Notes: generated from the letters alone by a model not told the origin. DNA of 64,000 nt from Vulcanisaeta sp. JCM 14467 (GCF_001316245.1 NZ_BBDM01000009.1:46311-110310), one strand, 5' to 3'; positions 29,073 through 38,343 are shown, counted from the first letter of the stretch. Numbers and translations: made by a program.

Positions 29073-29470
29073 TTATGGGTCGTTAATCCTGCTGGCTATT
29101 TTCCTGGCTATTTCCGTGACCCTCCTGTACTCCCTATTCGTTATTATCCTCCTGGTTATTTCCAGATCCACGACCGCGTATTGGTGAATTACCACGTTCC
29201 TGAAGGCGACCACTGATCTGTAGAGTTTCGGTTCCTCATGATTTATCACGCCCAGTATGGCTAGTTTCTCGCCGGCGTCAACGTAGCCACTGACCTCCAT
29301 GCCCATTAGCGCTGCCGCCCTCTGTGCTGGGTCGATTAGGCTGGGCCTGCGTCTGGAGTAGGTGCATGGCTGAGTAGCGCCTTAACGTCAATTAACTCAT
29401 CAGGCGAGTACCTATCGAGTAGCGCCTCCCTCTCCTCAATTATCCTGAGTAGCCTCCTTATAATGGCCAT
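29073..29470 (-). CDS. HEPN domain protein (putative toxin of a HEPN/MNT module), frameshifted
   Basis: About 130 residues of helices. The N-terminal helix IIRRLLRIIEEREALLDRY is followed by LIDPAQRAAALMG, with the join near 29345 damaged by indels. The C-terminal motif FRNVVIHQYAVVD is the HEPN R-N-x3-H-x-Y signature, the RNase or acceptor site. HEPN proteins of this type (DUF86) are toxins kept in check by the paired nucleotidyltransferase, which AMPylates the Tyr near the His in studied systems. The start codon lies inside the end of the MNT gene, the usual overlapping order. Confidence 0.72.
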
Positions 29471-29832
29471 GGCGGCTCGCCCAGGCCTAGGTGCTTGGCG
29501 CTTATGAGGAAGTCCACGCATGGGTTTTGTAGCCTGAACCTAATGTCTAGGTACTTCCCCACGTCCCTTATATATACTGGTTTGTGCCTTAGTATCTCAA
29601 TCAGTAGTTGGCATGGTAGTCTGTAATTGAGTGATATTAGGTCTACTGCATCCTCATGAACCCCGAGGAATTTTGCCAGGGCCATCAGTAGGTCTGGGTA
29701 TTGATCAAGGTTGTTGAACCAGGCCGCTATGTCCCAGTCGCCCTTAATGATCTTACCGCCTGCCCTCGAACCGAAGAGTATTGCGAATTCTATGTCGAAT
29801 TCCTGCCAGGGGAATTCGCTTAGGTTACGCAT
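29458..29832 (-). CDS. minimal nucleotidyltransferase (MNT antitoxin)
   Basis: About 124 residues, a single nucleotidyltransferase domain. The catalytic motif FGSRAGGKIIKGDWDIAAWF matches GSRxxG...D-x-D, and the third acidic residue is likely in AVDLISLN. It overlaps the HEPN gene by 13 bases. In studied HEPN/MNT pairs the MNT protein neutralises the HEPN toxin by AMPylation. Such modules are common stabilising or defence elements in thermophilic archaea. Confidence 0.8.
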   Translation of the reverse strand: MRNLSEFPWQEFDIEFAILFGSRAGGKIIKGDWDIAAWFNNLDQYPDLLMALAKFLGVHEDAVDLISLNYRLPCQLLIEILRHKPVYIRDVGKYLDIRFRLQNPCVDFLISAKHLGLGEPPWPL

Positions 29833-29937
29833 TTCCTTAAATAATGATTATGTGATTGGGTTAATTAATTTACGGGTCGTTAATACCATTAAATTTGAGG
29901 GTTCTTTTCACGGTTTTGATAAAGTGTTTTGACGATT

Positions 29938-30615
29938 TTAGGACGACCTAGCGACCTGGGCGAGCTCCGGCATTAGGCCCATTATCATCTGCTGCCTACT
30001 CAAGGTCCTAAGCCAAACCCTGCCAGGCCCCTCAATGTGCGCGAACCACAGGCCTTCCTCCCCGAACAACATGGTCCTTAAGCCACCAACACGCCTAATG
30101 CCCACGCGCATTCCCTCGTCAAAGGCGAGTACATGCCCCGCCTCGGCATCAATGCTCTCGCCAGGCCCTAGCTCCATCATTACTGCGTCGCCAATGGCGT
30201 GGAGGAACACCCTGCCTGTGCCGTGCAACCTAGCCATTAGTAGTCCCTCACCTCCGAGCCAACCGAAGCCTAGGCCCACGAGCTTAACGTCATAGTCGAC
30301 AGTGGGCTCCATGGCGAGGAATGCCCTGTGCTCAACCATTATTCCACTGCCCGTTAGGTCTATTTCCACGATCTTACCAGGCGCGAAGCCGGCGATGTCC
30401 ACCGCGCCTGGACCCTCTAGTTCCAGTACGAAGAAGCTGGCGCCAGTGAGCGCCCTCTTTAGGCCCGCGAGTAATCCACCGCCTGTTGTTGCCTTGATGT
30501 TAACGCTTGATGACTTCCACACAAGGTGCCCGCCCTCTGCGTATATCTTCTCGCCGGGGCCTAGTTCCACGTATAGGTGTTGTATGTCGTTGCCCATTAT
30601 CTTGAATTCCGGCAT
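29938..30615 (-). CDS. AIM24 family protein (TIGR00266/DUF124)
   Basis: About 225 residues, an all-beta protein with internal repeats. The pattern LGPGEKIYAEGGHLVWKS near the start recurs as LGPGESIDAEAGHVLAF later, and EGPGAVDIAGFAPGKIVEI resembles EGPGRVWLRTLS, as expected for the double beta-helix of this family. A Gly-rich loop, GGGLLAGLKRALTG, is typical. It is widespread in archaea and bacteria; its molecular function is unknown, with membrane association proposed. It stands alone between the MNT pair and a divergent secreted protein. Confidence 0.85.
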   Translation of the reverse strand: MPEFKIMGNDIQHLYVELGPGEKIYAEGGHLVWKSSSVNIKATTGGGLLAGLKRALTGASFFVLELEGPGAVDIAGFAPGKIVEIDLTGSGIMVEHRAFLAMEPTVDYDVKLVGLGFGWLGGEGLLMARLHGTGRVFLHAIGDAVMMELGPGESIDAEAGHVLAFDEGMRVGIRRVGGLRTMLFGEEGLWFAHIEGPGRVWLRTLSRQQMIMGLMPELAQVARSS

Positions 30616-30770
30616 AGTTTTCCTAAAAGTTCCAGGGTTTTATAAAATACGCTTAATTTACAGATGTGAAATTGAATAAATTTTGAGTGAAGTACATTGC
30701 TTGGTTTATGATCATGGTGCTTCATACGCTGTGAGTTATGTTTTTATTCCTCGCTGAATGTTCGTGTGTG

Positions 30771-31958
30771 ATGAGGTTTTGGGGTGCGTTATTGGTTATT
30801 GTTGCTGCCCTGGCTGCGTTGTTCGTAGTGGTTAATCCCGGCATTAATCACGTAATTGGGTCCCTAATTTGGCGGGTCGTTAATTACGTGGTGACTAATG
30901 CTACGAATGGGTCAATACCGGTTGTGGGTTCGGTGGGTGGTCTGTGCACTTCTTGGGGTCTTGTTAATGTTAGCTTAGCCAATGGGGAGTCGCTGTTTAT
31001 TGAGGTTTTTAATGGTTCGTATGTTTACCTACTCACTAATTCCCAATTGCGTTCGTGGGGTGGTGGTCCCGGTGCGCCAGGTAATTATACCTGGTTTAGT
31101 TCTGTGCCTGGGATTTACGTGGTTAGTCCTGGCCCTGGGGTTTATGGTTTGTTGGTTTGTGGTAGTACTAACATTGTTTATAGGGTGCTTAATTACACGG
31201 CAATGGGCGTGGCTGCGTACTACGGTCCTGGCTACGGCAATATAACGACTAGTGCCGTCCTCGGCTTCTTCAACATAACCAGGGCCTACATTGGGAATTC
31301 AACGGGCGCCGCAGCGCCAGGCTTCTCGCTTCAGTTGAATGCCTACGTGGTTGTTAGGTATGGCAGTGGTTACGTGGTTCATTGGGTTCAGGACGCGCTT
31401 GTTGTGATGGGTGGGCAGTATTGGTTTCAGGGTGAGATGGACGTGACTAACTACATCGGCTCATCGAGGAACTTCCTCTATGAGGGTGGTAGGTGCGTGC
31501 TTGGTTGTTTTGAGACTCCCATGGCTGGCCTCCTAATTATTGCCGTGAATTCCACTGGCTATGGCGTGGTCATTAACTTTGGCTATGCCCTGCTTCAGTT
31601 GGGTAATGAGACCTTTAGGCCGAGGATTGATTGGTTCGCCCGTGAGTTGATACCGATACCCAACGCCACGGCTTATATCGTGACCAGCCCTGTTGAGGGT
31701 CCGTATGGCTGGCCCATGGATACGGAGTTCGTGATTGGTGGCCCGGGTAATGGTGGTGGTGTTGAGTTTAGGGACCTAAATGCTTACCTGTCATTGCTTT
31801 ATTGGAATGGTACTTCATGGACCCCATACCCAATAACCTACACCTTTGGTGTGTCCACTGGCGAGTACGCGGTTGATGTCCGCGTGCTGCCCATTGGACC
31901 ATCAACGGCTGAGTTGGTTGTTGGTCATAATGATTACCAGGAGTTGAGTGGTCAATAA
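30771..31958 (+). CDS. secreted protein, possibly thermopsin-like (peptidase A5)
   Basis: About 395 residues starting MRFWGALLVIVAALAALFVV, a signal or anchor. The exported part is rich in aromatic residues and sequons. Segments such as LQLNAYVVVRYGSGYVVHW followed by VQDALVVMGGQYWFQGEMD, and later EFVIGGPGNGGGVEF and YWNGTSWTPYPITYTFG, recall the core of thermopsin-like acid proteases, in which a WVQN-type strand is followed by an acidic pair. Catalytic residues cannot be assigned by eye, so the protease call is tentative. ATG 30771 is chosen because it puts the hydrophobic helix at the N-terminus. Confidence 0.45.
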   Translation: MRFWGALLVIVAALAALFVVVNPGINHVIGSLIWRVVNYVVTNATNGSIPVVGSVGGLCTSWGLVNVSLANGESLFIEVFNGSYVYLLTNSQLRSWGGGPGAPGNYTWFSSVPGIYVVSPGPGVYGLLVCGSTNIVYRVLNYTAMGVAAYYGPGYGNITTSAVLGFFNITRAYIGNSTGAAAPGFSLQLNAYVVVRYGSGYVVHWVQDALVVMGGQYWFQGEMDVTNYIGSSRNFLYEGGRCVLGCFETPMAGLLIIAVNSTGYGVVINFGYALLQLGNETFRPRIDWFARELIPIPNATAYIVTSPVEGPYGWPMDTEFVIGGPGNGGGVEFRDLNAYLSLLYWNGTSWTPYPITYTFGVSTGEYAVDVRVLPIGPSTAELVVGHNDYQELSGQ

Positions 31959-31998
31959 CCACTGCGTTTATTAATGCATGCATTCTTGGTATATATGT

Positions 31999-32358
31999 AT
32001 GGTTGACGAGGATATTGAGAGGTTCAGGAGGAATCCTGAACTGCTCATTGAGGCTTTGAATGACTTGCTCACCACGAATCCTGAGGCATTGGTTAGGGCG
32101 TTGATGAATAGGCCTGAGATATTGACTAGGCTGATGGCGTTGATTGCGTCGTTGCCTTTGATAATGCCGGCAATGCTCCTTCGAATACTGGCGGCCCTCG
32201 TAATACCGCTTGGGCATTATGGTGATTTGGATGCGTTGAGGGCTAGGATTAGTGAGGTTGAGAGGAGACTTGATGAGATTGAGGGTAGAATGGTTAGTAG
32301 GGAGGACCTGGAGTCTTTGATTAGGGATTTGCTTAGTAAGTATGGTGTTAAGGGTTAG
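31999..32358 (+). CDS. small protein with hydrophobic segment and C-terminal coiled coil
   Basis: About 119 residues. A helical start (DIERFRRNPELLIEALNDLL), a hydrophobic region (MALIASLPLIMPAMLLRILA) and a heptad-like coiled coil (LRARISEVERRLDEIEGRM). The layout resembles the other small coiled-coil proteins in the next 4 kb. ATG 31999 gives a sensible start after a short AT-rich leader. No known family is recognised. Confidence 0.55.
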   Translation: MVDEDIERFRRNPELLIEALNDLLTTNPEALVRALMNRPEILTRLMALIASLPLIMPAMLLRILAALVIPLGHYGDLDALRARISEVERRLDEIEGRMVSREDLESLIRDLLSKYGVKG

Positions 32359-32690
32359 AGGCCCCTGTGGATCACGCTGTGTGTTGACACTGAATGTACG
32401 TAATTAACCAACCTGCTCAACTCCTCAACCTCTGTGTTAATCATGTCAGTGCTGCATTTAGTCCCTGAAAGGCATTTGGTCAGTAGCTCCCTTAAACCAT
32501 TACTAACCACTTCACTTGGTATGAAGTCGTAGGCAACCTGACTCAGGTACTCTGGATCCCTAACCCTGATTCCCTTAACAGCTAGGAAAGCCTTTATGGC
32601 ATTGTCATAGACCAGTAGGCTTAATTTCACGATATTACTTAGGATCGCCGCATCACCAGTCCGCTTGTAATTGCCCACCAGGTCTATCAC
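32355..32690 (-). CDS. helical protein, unrecognised
   Basis: About 111 residues, all helical (SNIVKLSLLVYDNAIKAFLA, then EVEELSRLVNYVHSVS). The general look is HEPN-like, but no R-x4-H motif is present. It is convergent with the previous gene and overlaps it by 4 bases. Two Cys (TKCLSGTKC) lie in the middle. The real start could be further upstream if a base is missing. Function unknown. Confidence 0.45.
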   Translation of the reverse strand: MIDLVGNYKRTGDAAILSNIVKLSLLVYDNAIKAFLAVKGIRVRDPEYLSQVAYDFIPSEVVSNGLRELLTKCLSGTKCSTDMINTEVEELSRLVNYVHSVSTHSVIHRGL

Positions 32691-32898
32691 TGTTTCTAGG
32701 TCTCTCCGTGCGTTGTTATCAGGGTTATTGGGTCTGAGTCCACGTATTATAACACTTAATCCAATTTTTAAGGCTTAGGCTATAGAACATCTTTTTCTAT
32801 AGTTTCTTGGGGCTAGTATTGCTTGGTCTGGGGCTGATTATATAAACAATAAAGGGTTTAGTGATGGTATAAATATTTTAATTTGATTAAGGTCAAGA

Positions 32899-33546
32899 TT
32901 AATGCACGCTATAGATGGCGTCCCAAAAGGCCTTCTCATAATTCTGTATGATGAACGCCATGTTCTTAGCCCTGGCAATTGATTGTTCATTAATGCCCCT
33001 GATCACCTCAAGGGCCTTGTTCTCTAGTTCCGTGAATGGTCCCTTGAAGGCTTCGAAGAATCCTACCTCCTTAATGCCGTACTTGCTACGTAGTGCATTG
33101 CCGAGCCTGACCACGTTTTGTCCCCACACGGGCATGTTTACTATTATTGCCAGGGCGAATTCCTTAATGTCGGCGTAGTTGGTTAGCCAGGCTAGGTAGT
33201 GCGTGTATTGGACTGCTTCCGGTATTATCTCGAGCATTAGTGGGTCCTTGGTCTCAATGCCTAGTTCCCTCATTAGTTTCATTAGTTCGTGGAGGGCGTT
33301 GTAGTCTCCGTCTAGGAGCATTTTCGTGAACTCGAGCTCGGTGATGTTCCTGGTCCTGCTTAGGACTATGGCTAGTGACCTTAGGTCGTGGTTCACTATG
33401 TACCATTGATTCATGGTGAAGGCCCTTACGGTACTCATGGGTAGTCTTCCCTCCTCCGCGTCTTTAATTAGTGGGTGGTTGAGTATGGCTTCGTTGAGTG
33501 GTTCTAGGGCTTTCCTAGTGCTTTCGAGTATTTCCCTGGGCTCCAC
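32899..33546 (-). CDS. TenA/PqqC-like helical protein
   Basis: About 215 residues, an all-helical heme-oxygenase-like fold. Typical features: NHPLIKDAEEGRLPMSTVRA at the start, with the FTMNQWYIVNHDLRSLA helix that lines the active site, and later YTHYLAWL and MPVWGQNVVRLGNALRSKYG. In this family members act in thiamine pyrimidine salvage (TenA) or related oxidations. The usual TenA catalytic Cys is not obvious, so thiaminase activity is uncertain. It stands alone with an AT-rich promoter region upstream. Confidence 0.75.
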   Translation of the reverse strand: MEPREILESTRKALEPLNEAILNHPLIKDAEEGRLPMSTVRAFTMNQWYIVNHDLRSLAIVLSRTRNITELEFTKMLLDGDYNALHELMKLMRELGIETKDPLMLEIIPEAVQYTHYLAWLTNYADIKEFALAIIVNMPVWGQNVVRLGNALRSKYGIKEVGFFEAFKGPFTELENKALEVIRGINEQSIARAKNMAFIIQNYEKAFWDAIYSVH

Positions 33547-33698
33547 GGCTTTAATTAAATTGGTTTAATTTAAAAACGTAGTATGTTCTTCGCATGTGGG
33601 TATTAGTGCGTTGGTGGTTAAATGAGTAACGTATAGGTTTTTCGTGTTTGGGGCATTGGCTAATGTATTGTAGTTGATTCACTGTTTCGTTGGTGCCT

Positions 33699-33884
33699 TT
33701 ATGGTTGTTTTAAGTCCAAGTCCTCGGTATTAAGATTACGTAGTAAGCATTGCACGAGTAACTTAGTGAGTGCTCCTTGCTGGATTAACCGGTCTAAATA
33801 GGCATATTCTTTCATGACCCATGAGCATAACCTAAATGAGTATGCTCCTAACCTCTTTTCATGATTAAAAATTGGATTAAGCAT
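33699..33884 (-). CDS. short doubtful reading frame
   Basis: A 61-residue frame (YSFRLCSWVMKEYAYLDRLI, then QGALTKLLVQCLLRNLNTE) in the 440-base gap between the TenA-like gene and the next gene. No family is recognised. It may be a small gene or the remnant of a larger one. The rest of the gap shows only AT-rich sequence. Confidence 0.22.
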   Translation of the reverse strand: MLNPIFNHEKRLGAYSFRLCSWVMKEYAYLDRLIQQGALTKLLVQCLLRNLNTEDLDLKQP

Positions 33885-33987
33885 TATTATGGTTCCATGG
33901 CTTACTGGCTATGATCCTCAATGGCGACTTAATAACGCTTCATAATGAGCCACCGTGAAAAACTGCACACTCAACATCAAGGTCTTC

Positions 33988-34555
33988 TCATCCCTGGCAT
34001 GGTTGGCTCTGTTGTCCTTGTTGTCCCTCCTGGCTTTGCTTCTTCCTGTTTGGTCCGATTATGCCGGCTATTAAATGCCCCTCGGCTATCCAGGTGAAGA
34101 AGAGTAGCTTATAGGCGTAGTCCAGGAGCTCCTCCCTACCCGTCTCGCGGAACTCCTTAATCATGTGATCCGCAATCTCCCTAAGCGTCCTAACGTCGTC
34201 CCAGGTATACTCCTCGTAGCTTAACCGTTATTAGGTACCTAAGCTTCTCCTCATCCTCCTTCGTGTAATACTTAGTCCTGGCGATGGGGACCATAGATAG
34301 GTAGCCCCTAAGTGCCGTGGCCTCAGACTGGGTAATTACGCTCTTGATGGCCAGGACGTCGATCAGTGTATTACTGAAACCAACCATGGAGCGTGAAAGC
34401 TCGTAAATGTTGACCTTAATCTCCGTAAGGTCTCTCTCAACATTATTAATCCTATCCTCAAGCCTATTCAGCCTATCCCATAGTAATGCTGTTAATGGTC
34501 CAACCACAGCAGCCACACTGCCTAGCATGCTCAGTATTGTCGCTACGTCAACCAT
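33988..34555 (-). CDS. membrane-anchored coiled-coil protein, frameshifted
   Basis: About 188 residues. An N-terminal hydrophobic helix (VATILSMLGSVAAVVGPLTA) leads into a coiled coil (LNRLEDRINNVERDLTEIKV) and helical blocks. A missing base near 34215 joins it to a second helical part (YTWDDVRTLREIADHM, then LLDYAYKLLFFTWIAEGHLI). The end is Gln-rich (KKQSQEGQQGQQSQPCQG). The family is not recognised. Its neighbours on both sides are also small coiled-coil proteins, one of them Gln-rich at the end too. Confidence 0.55.
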
Positions 34556-34663
34556 TAACTGTCAATAAGTTATTAATGAAGCTAATTAATAAGCCTTAAT
34601 TGCTGTTTTTCCCAAGGGATGAGGTTTCGTTCCTAATTAATTTACTTTTAAGGCGAGGGTTTC

Positions 34664-34990
34664 TCACTGCTGTTGCTGCTGGGCCTTTTGCTGCTCCTGC
34701 TTTGTCTCCTCCTCAAGCTTCTTCAACTCGGCCTCGATCTCCTTCTCAATCTCCTCAATGGGCTTTGGTGGTGGTGTTGTGGCTAGTGCGTAGCCTACCC
34801 AGGCGAGTATTCCGAAGACCACGATTATTATTAGCGTGTCGGTTATCTGGAGCACCAGTGTTGTGTATGGTGTGAAGAAGGTTAGGTATATGTAGGCCAG
34901 TATGATTACTATTGATATCACAAGCAGCCCAATGCCGACTGCCTTATCCCTATTCATTAAGCCTGACATGGATAGATACTTAATAAGCAT
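34664..34990 (-). CDS. small two-helix membrane protein with Glu/Gln-rich tail
   Basis: About 108 residues, or about 97 if the internal Met of MNRDKAVGIG is the start. Two membrane helices (GIGLLVISIVIILAYIYLTF and LIIIVVFGILAWVGYALA) are followed by a charged coiled coil (IEEIEKEIEAELKKLEEETK) ending in five Gln. Such two-helix proteins with a charged tail are common in Thermoproteales, and no role is known. The sequence downstream, 34991-35240, holds no gene that I can support. Confidence 0.6.
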   Translation of the reverse strand: MLIKYLSMSGLMNRDKAVGIGLLVISIVIILAYIYLTFFTPYTTLVLQITDTLIIIVVFGILAWVGYALATTPPPKPIEEIEKEIEAELKKLEEETKQEQQKAQQQQQ

Positions 34991-35240
34991 TACGTCATCG
35001 GGTCATTATGTCATGAAGACTCTTAACGCATTAATAATGCATGCCGTGATTAAATAAATAATTAGGGAGTGAGTATGGATTGTTCATTGACGATGTTCTG
35101 CTAATTATTGCGGTACTTACGCGAAACGCTCGATGGCGAGCTTGAGGTAAATGGGTTGGCGCCCTTACGGTAATTAGGGCCAGTGGGTTGAGGTAGTTAT
35201 TTTGCGAAAACCATATTAATACGCCACGGTAGGTTTAAGC

Positions 35241-35869
35241 GTGGACTCAATAGACCTTAGGCAGCTTGAGGAGGTTGTTGAGAGGGCTGTGAAGAGGGCT
35301 ATTGAGGAGGCGCGGAGTGAAGATATGAGGCTATGGCAGACGCCATCAAGGCCTTGGCGGATTACGTTAGGGTTAGCTTTCAAGAGTTTAGTAAGGGGTT
35401 TGAGGAGGTGAATAGGAGACTTGAGGCTCATGAGAGGTTGCTTGAGGAGTTAACTAGGTCTGTTGGTGAGCTTAAGGTTGCCATGGGCTCGCTGGGTAGG
35501 AGGTGGGGTCGTGACCTGGAGAGGACTGTTCTCGAGCTTTATAGGCATGCGCTTGAGGAGAGGGGTATTGAGCCTGGTAAGGTTGAGAGGTTTGTGTATA
35601 CGGACGTTGATGGTAGGTATTACAGGCCTGGCGCTAGGCTTGAGATTGGCGTCTACATACATGATAATAAGACTTATCTAATCGAGGTTAAGTCCCATGC
35701 TGAGCTTGAGGATGTTGAGTGGTTGTTTGATAAGGCTAGGATTGTCGAGAGGATCCTCAGTAGGAGGGCTGATAGGGTCTTGATGGTTGCCGTAAACATT
35801 GATAAGGATGCCCTTGAGAGGGCTAGGCAGTTGGGCATTGACGTGATTTACGGCTCAGTAATAGAGTGA
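35241..35869 (+). CDS. coiled-coil PD-(D/E)XK nuclease-like protein (DUF3782/COG5493 type), frameshifted
   Basis: About 209 residues. The GTG start at 35241 (DSIDLRQLEEVVERAVKRAI) is joined to the rest by one missing base near 35320. A coiled coil (EEVNRRLEAHERLLEELTRS) leads into a restriction-nuclease-like core: LEIGVYIHDNKTYLIEVKSH, then a helix and LMVAVNIDKDALERARQLGI. The family active site is E-I-D ... E-V-K; here the Asp position reads Gly (EIG), so the protein may be inactive, or a base may be wrong. These proteins are frequent in thermophilic archaea and their role is unknown. Confidence 0.68.
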
Positions 35870-35973
35870 TTTCCCTGGGATTAGCATTATCATTGATCAT
35901 GCCGAAATTGACTAACTTAGAGGTTTATGTTTCATCAATTAATTATTTGTATGGTACCATAGTCACTATCAAC

Positions 35974-36609
35974 TCACCAGGCCAATACCGACATTAATAG
36001 CCAGAAGATGGCTGTGGCCGTTAGTGTTGGCAATAATACCTTGGTCGCGCTCACCCTATGAATTCTAGCGAATGCGTAGGCTAGAAGTAGTGAGCCCGTG
36101 AGCATGGTCGCTAACCCAACCATAAGTAGTGGTGCCTCGCTTAAAGCGGTTCTATGCGTAACCGTGATTCCCGCTATGTGGTTTACAGCCGTTAAACCCA
36201 CATTCACTAGGTATGTACTCAAGACATTACTGAGTAAGGGTGTCGTGGCGATGATGACGGTATAAACCACATATGCGTAGAGGTAATTCCCGCTCAGCAG
36301 CCAAGTATCGATAAACCTGGCTCTAACCTTAAGGGCACCTAACAATGCCCAAAGCACCATGGCCTCAATCAACCAGCCAAGTGCTAAGCCAGTAATGGCG
36401 TTTATAGACGTTGTCGCCGTTATGAAGAAGGCAATACTAGAAACAACAGCTTGACTAATTGATAAATCCTTACTGCCTAACCCACTTTGATTAATATGCG
36501 CTGGGATCATTGTTGGCACGAGGATCCTGGTTATGAATACATAGGCTATTACAGCTGCCGTGATGAAGCCGGCAATGCCGGTGATTCTTAACAGAATCCT
36601 AGTGTTCAC
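35974..36609 (-). CDS. polytopic membrane protein, first of a tandem pair
   Basis: About 211 residues with five or six helices. It shares most of its plan with the gene at 36980: an N-terminal RITGIAGFITAAVIAYVF helix, a loop, GLALGWLIEAMVLWALLGAL, then the strongly matching FIDTWLLSGNY block, and a C-terminal LLLAYAFARI helix pair. The family is not recognised; a Yip1-like fold is possible but unproved. Both copies lie downstream of the ABC ATPase gene on the same strand, separated from each other by about 370 bases. Confidence 0.65.
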   Translation of the reverse strand: MNTRILLRITGIAGFITAAVIAYVFITRILVPTMIPAHINQSGLGSKDLSISQAVVSSIAFFITATTSINAITGLALGWLIEAMVLWALLGALKVRARFIDTWLLSGNYLYAYVVYTVIIATTPLLSNVLSTYLVNVGLTAVNHIAGITVTHRTALSEAPLLMVGLATMLTGSLLLAYAFARIHRVSATKVLLPTLTATAIFWLLMSVLAW

Positions 36610-36979
36610 GGCATGAATCTACTAAAATAATCTTAAAAGTATTACTGGAATTCCTAGGATGAATTGTGGTGTGATGACGAGGGTTTACGCAATTTAAGTG
36701 TGGGGCCTTAATGGTCTGGGGAAATTGATGATCATCTAAACTAAGGCGCAATTAAAGGGTTTAAAATGCTCAATGATCGTCACTTGCTGTCTTAAGCTCC
36801 TGTTTGGTGCTCAATGTTTAATAAGGTTAAGGTATTGCGTGAATTTGAATAGAAGAGCTAATGAGGCTCATTTAACCACGAACCCCATCTTCTATTACAC
36901 TACTCATGTCGATTGCCTATGCGTAGGTCGTTACGTGAATGATTGTTAAACTAATTTTATCCCCTTACCCTGCGTCTTA
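36610..36979. other. intergenic stretch without a recognised gene
   Basis: About 370 bases between the two paralogous membrane genes. Both strands were read; stops are frequent in all frames and no tRNA-like or repeat structure was seen. AT-rich parts just upstream of 36609 can supply the promoter of the downstream gene. Confidence 0.5.
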
Positions 36980-37578
36980 CTAGGCCACCGTCGATATTAG
37001 CCAGAAGATGATCAGGGCTATCAGTGTTGGTATCAATGTTCTTTTCATGCTGGTCTCATAGACCCTGGCGAATATGTAGGCTAGGAGTAATGAGCCAGTA
37101 TTACAAATGCTAGACTAATCGTAAGAATTACTGGGTCGCCCATGATGGATTTATGGGTGACCGCAGCACTTACTATGGAATTCACCATATAGTTAAATAG
37201 GGGTGTTGCCGCTATGACCGCAGTTTGAATTATGGCTAGGTATTGGTAATTCCCACTGAGTAGCCATGTGTCTATGAAACTTGCACTAACCTTAAAGGCC
37301 CTTAGTAATGCCCAGAGCACCGCAGATTCTATGAGCCAACCAATGAATGGGCCGACGATCACGCCTATGAGCATGAACGTGGTTGCTAATGACACTATAT
37401 TCGAAATGGTGCTTTGATTAACCGAGATTCCCTCACTACTTAATTGTGTCTCAAGTTGGTGAGTTAGTATTGGGGTTATTACCGGCATTATGATGTAGGC
37501 CATAAGTATGTAATTCGTTATAACAGCCGCAACGAAGCCTATGATGCCAGTAAGCCTTAGTAAACCCCTGATATTCAT
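36980..37578 (-). CDS. polytopic membrane protein, second of a tandem pair, frameshifted
   Basis: About 199 residues. The N-terminal LRLTGIIGFVAAVITNYILM, the FIDTWLLSGNYQYL block and GPFIGWLIESAVLWALLRAF match the paralog at 35974. The frame breaks near 37090; after repair it continues SLLLAYIFARVYETS and ends FWLISTVA at 36980, just as the paralog ends. It lies 42 bases after the ABC ATPase gene and may be its downstream partner. Function unknown. Confidence 0.62.
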
Positions 37579-37620
37579 TGCTCTGAACTATAGGCTTAGT
37601 TTAAATGCCTTTCTAAGGGC

Positions 37621-38343
37621 TTAGGCAATGGTTAACTCCCTAATTAGGCCATCAAGGCCCTCGCGGGTCTGTGGCACGTCATACGTCCTCGTTATCACAC
37701 CATCGCTTATCCTGGACACCCTGTGGCAATTACCTATTAACTCGAGGTTGTGTGTCACCATAACGATGGTCATGCCGAGCTCCCTATTCAACCTCCTGAA
37801 TATGTCCATTATCACGGCCGCGGTCTTACTATCCAGGTTACCCGTCGGCTCATCAGCAAGCAACAACTTTGGCCTAGCCACAATGGCCCTAGCAATGGCG
37901 ACCCTCTGCTGCTCACCACCACTGAGCTCGTTGGGCCTCCTCCTCGCCTTATTCCTGAGTCCAACCATTTCAAGGGCCTCGAGGGCGAGCTTACGCCTCT
38001 GACCTGGGTCGACACCCCTGGCTATTAGTGGTAGTTCCACGTTCTCTAGCACGGTCATCCTAGGTATTAGGTAGTATAGTTGGAATACGAAGCCCACAAA
38101 CTCATTCCTATACCTATCAAGCTCGGCATTACCAAGCCTATGAAGCTCATATGGCCCAACCCTCAGGTAACCCCTACTAACCCTGTCCAGCCCACCAATT
38201 AGGCTTAGTAGTGTTGTCTTGCCACTACCGCTAGGCCCAACAATGCATCTAAACTCGCCCTCGTTAATCTCCAGGTTTACTCCCCGAAGTGCTGGGTAAT
38301 CACCGTAGTACTTCCACACGTCCCTAGCTTCGATGAACGACAC
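37621..38343 (-). CDS. ABC transporter ATPase (MacB/LolD type)
   Basis: About 240 residues, a complete nucleotide-binding domain. Walker A is VGPSGSGKTTLL, the Q-loop is VFQLYYLIPRMTV, the signature is LSGGEQQRVAIARAI, Walker B is LLLADEPTGNLDS and the switch His is in VTHNLEL. The DEPTGNLD and LIPRMTVLENV sequences are typical of the LolD/MacB group, which works with FtsX-like permeases. The permease (40111-41348) and an exoprotein (38477-40114) are encoded divergently, with matching promoter repeats on both sides of the gap. Confidence 0.92.
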   Translation of the reverse strand: MSFIEARDVWKYYGDYPALRGVNLEINEGEFRCIVGPSGSGKTTLLSLIGGLDRVSRGYLRVGPYELHRLGNAELDRYRNEFVGFVFQLYYLIPRMTVLENVELPLIARGVDPGQRRKLALEALEMVGLRNKARRRPNELSGGEQQRVAIARAIVARPKLLLADEPTGNLDSKTAAVIMDIFRRLNRELGMTIVMVTHNLELIGNCHRVSRISDGVITRTYDVPQTREGLDGLIRELTIA

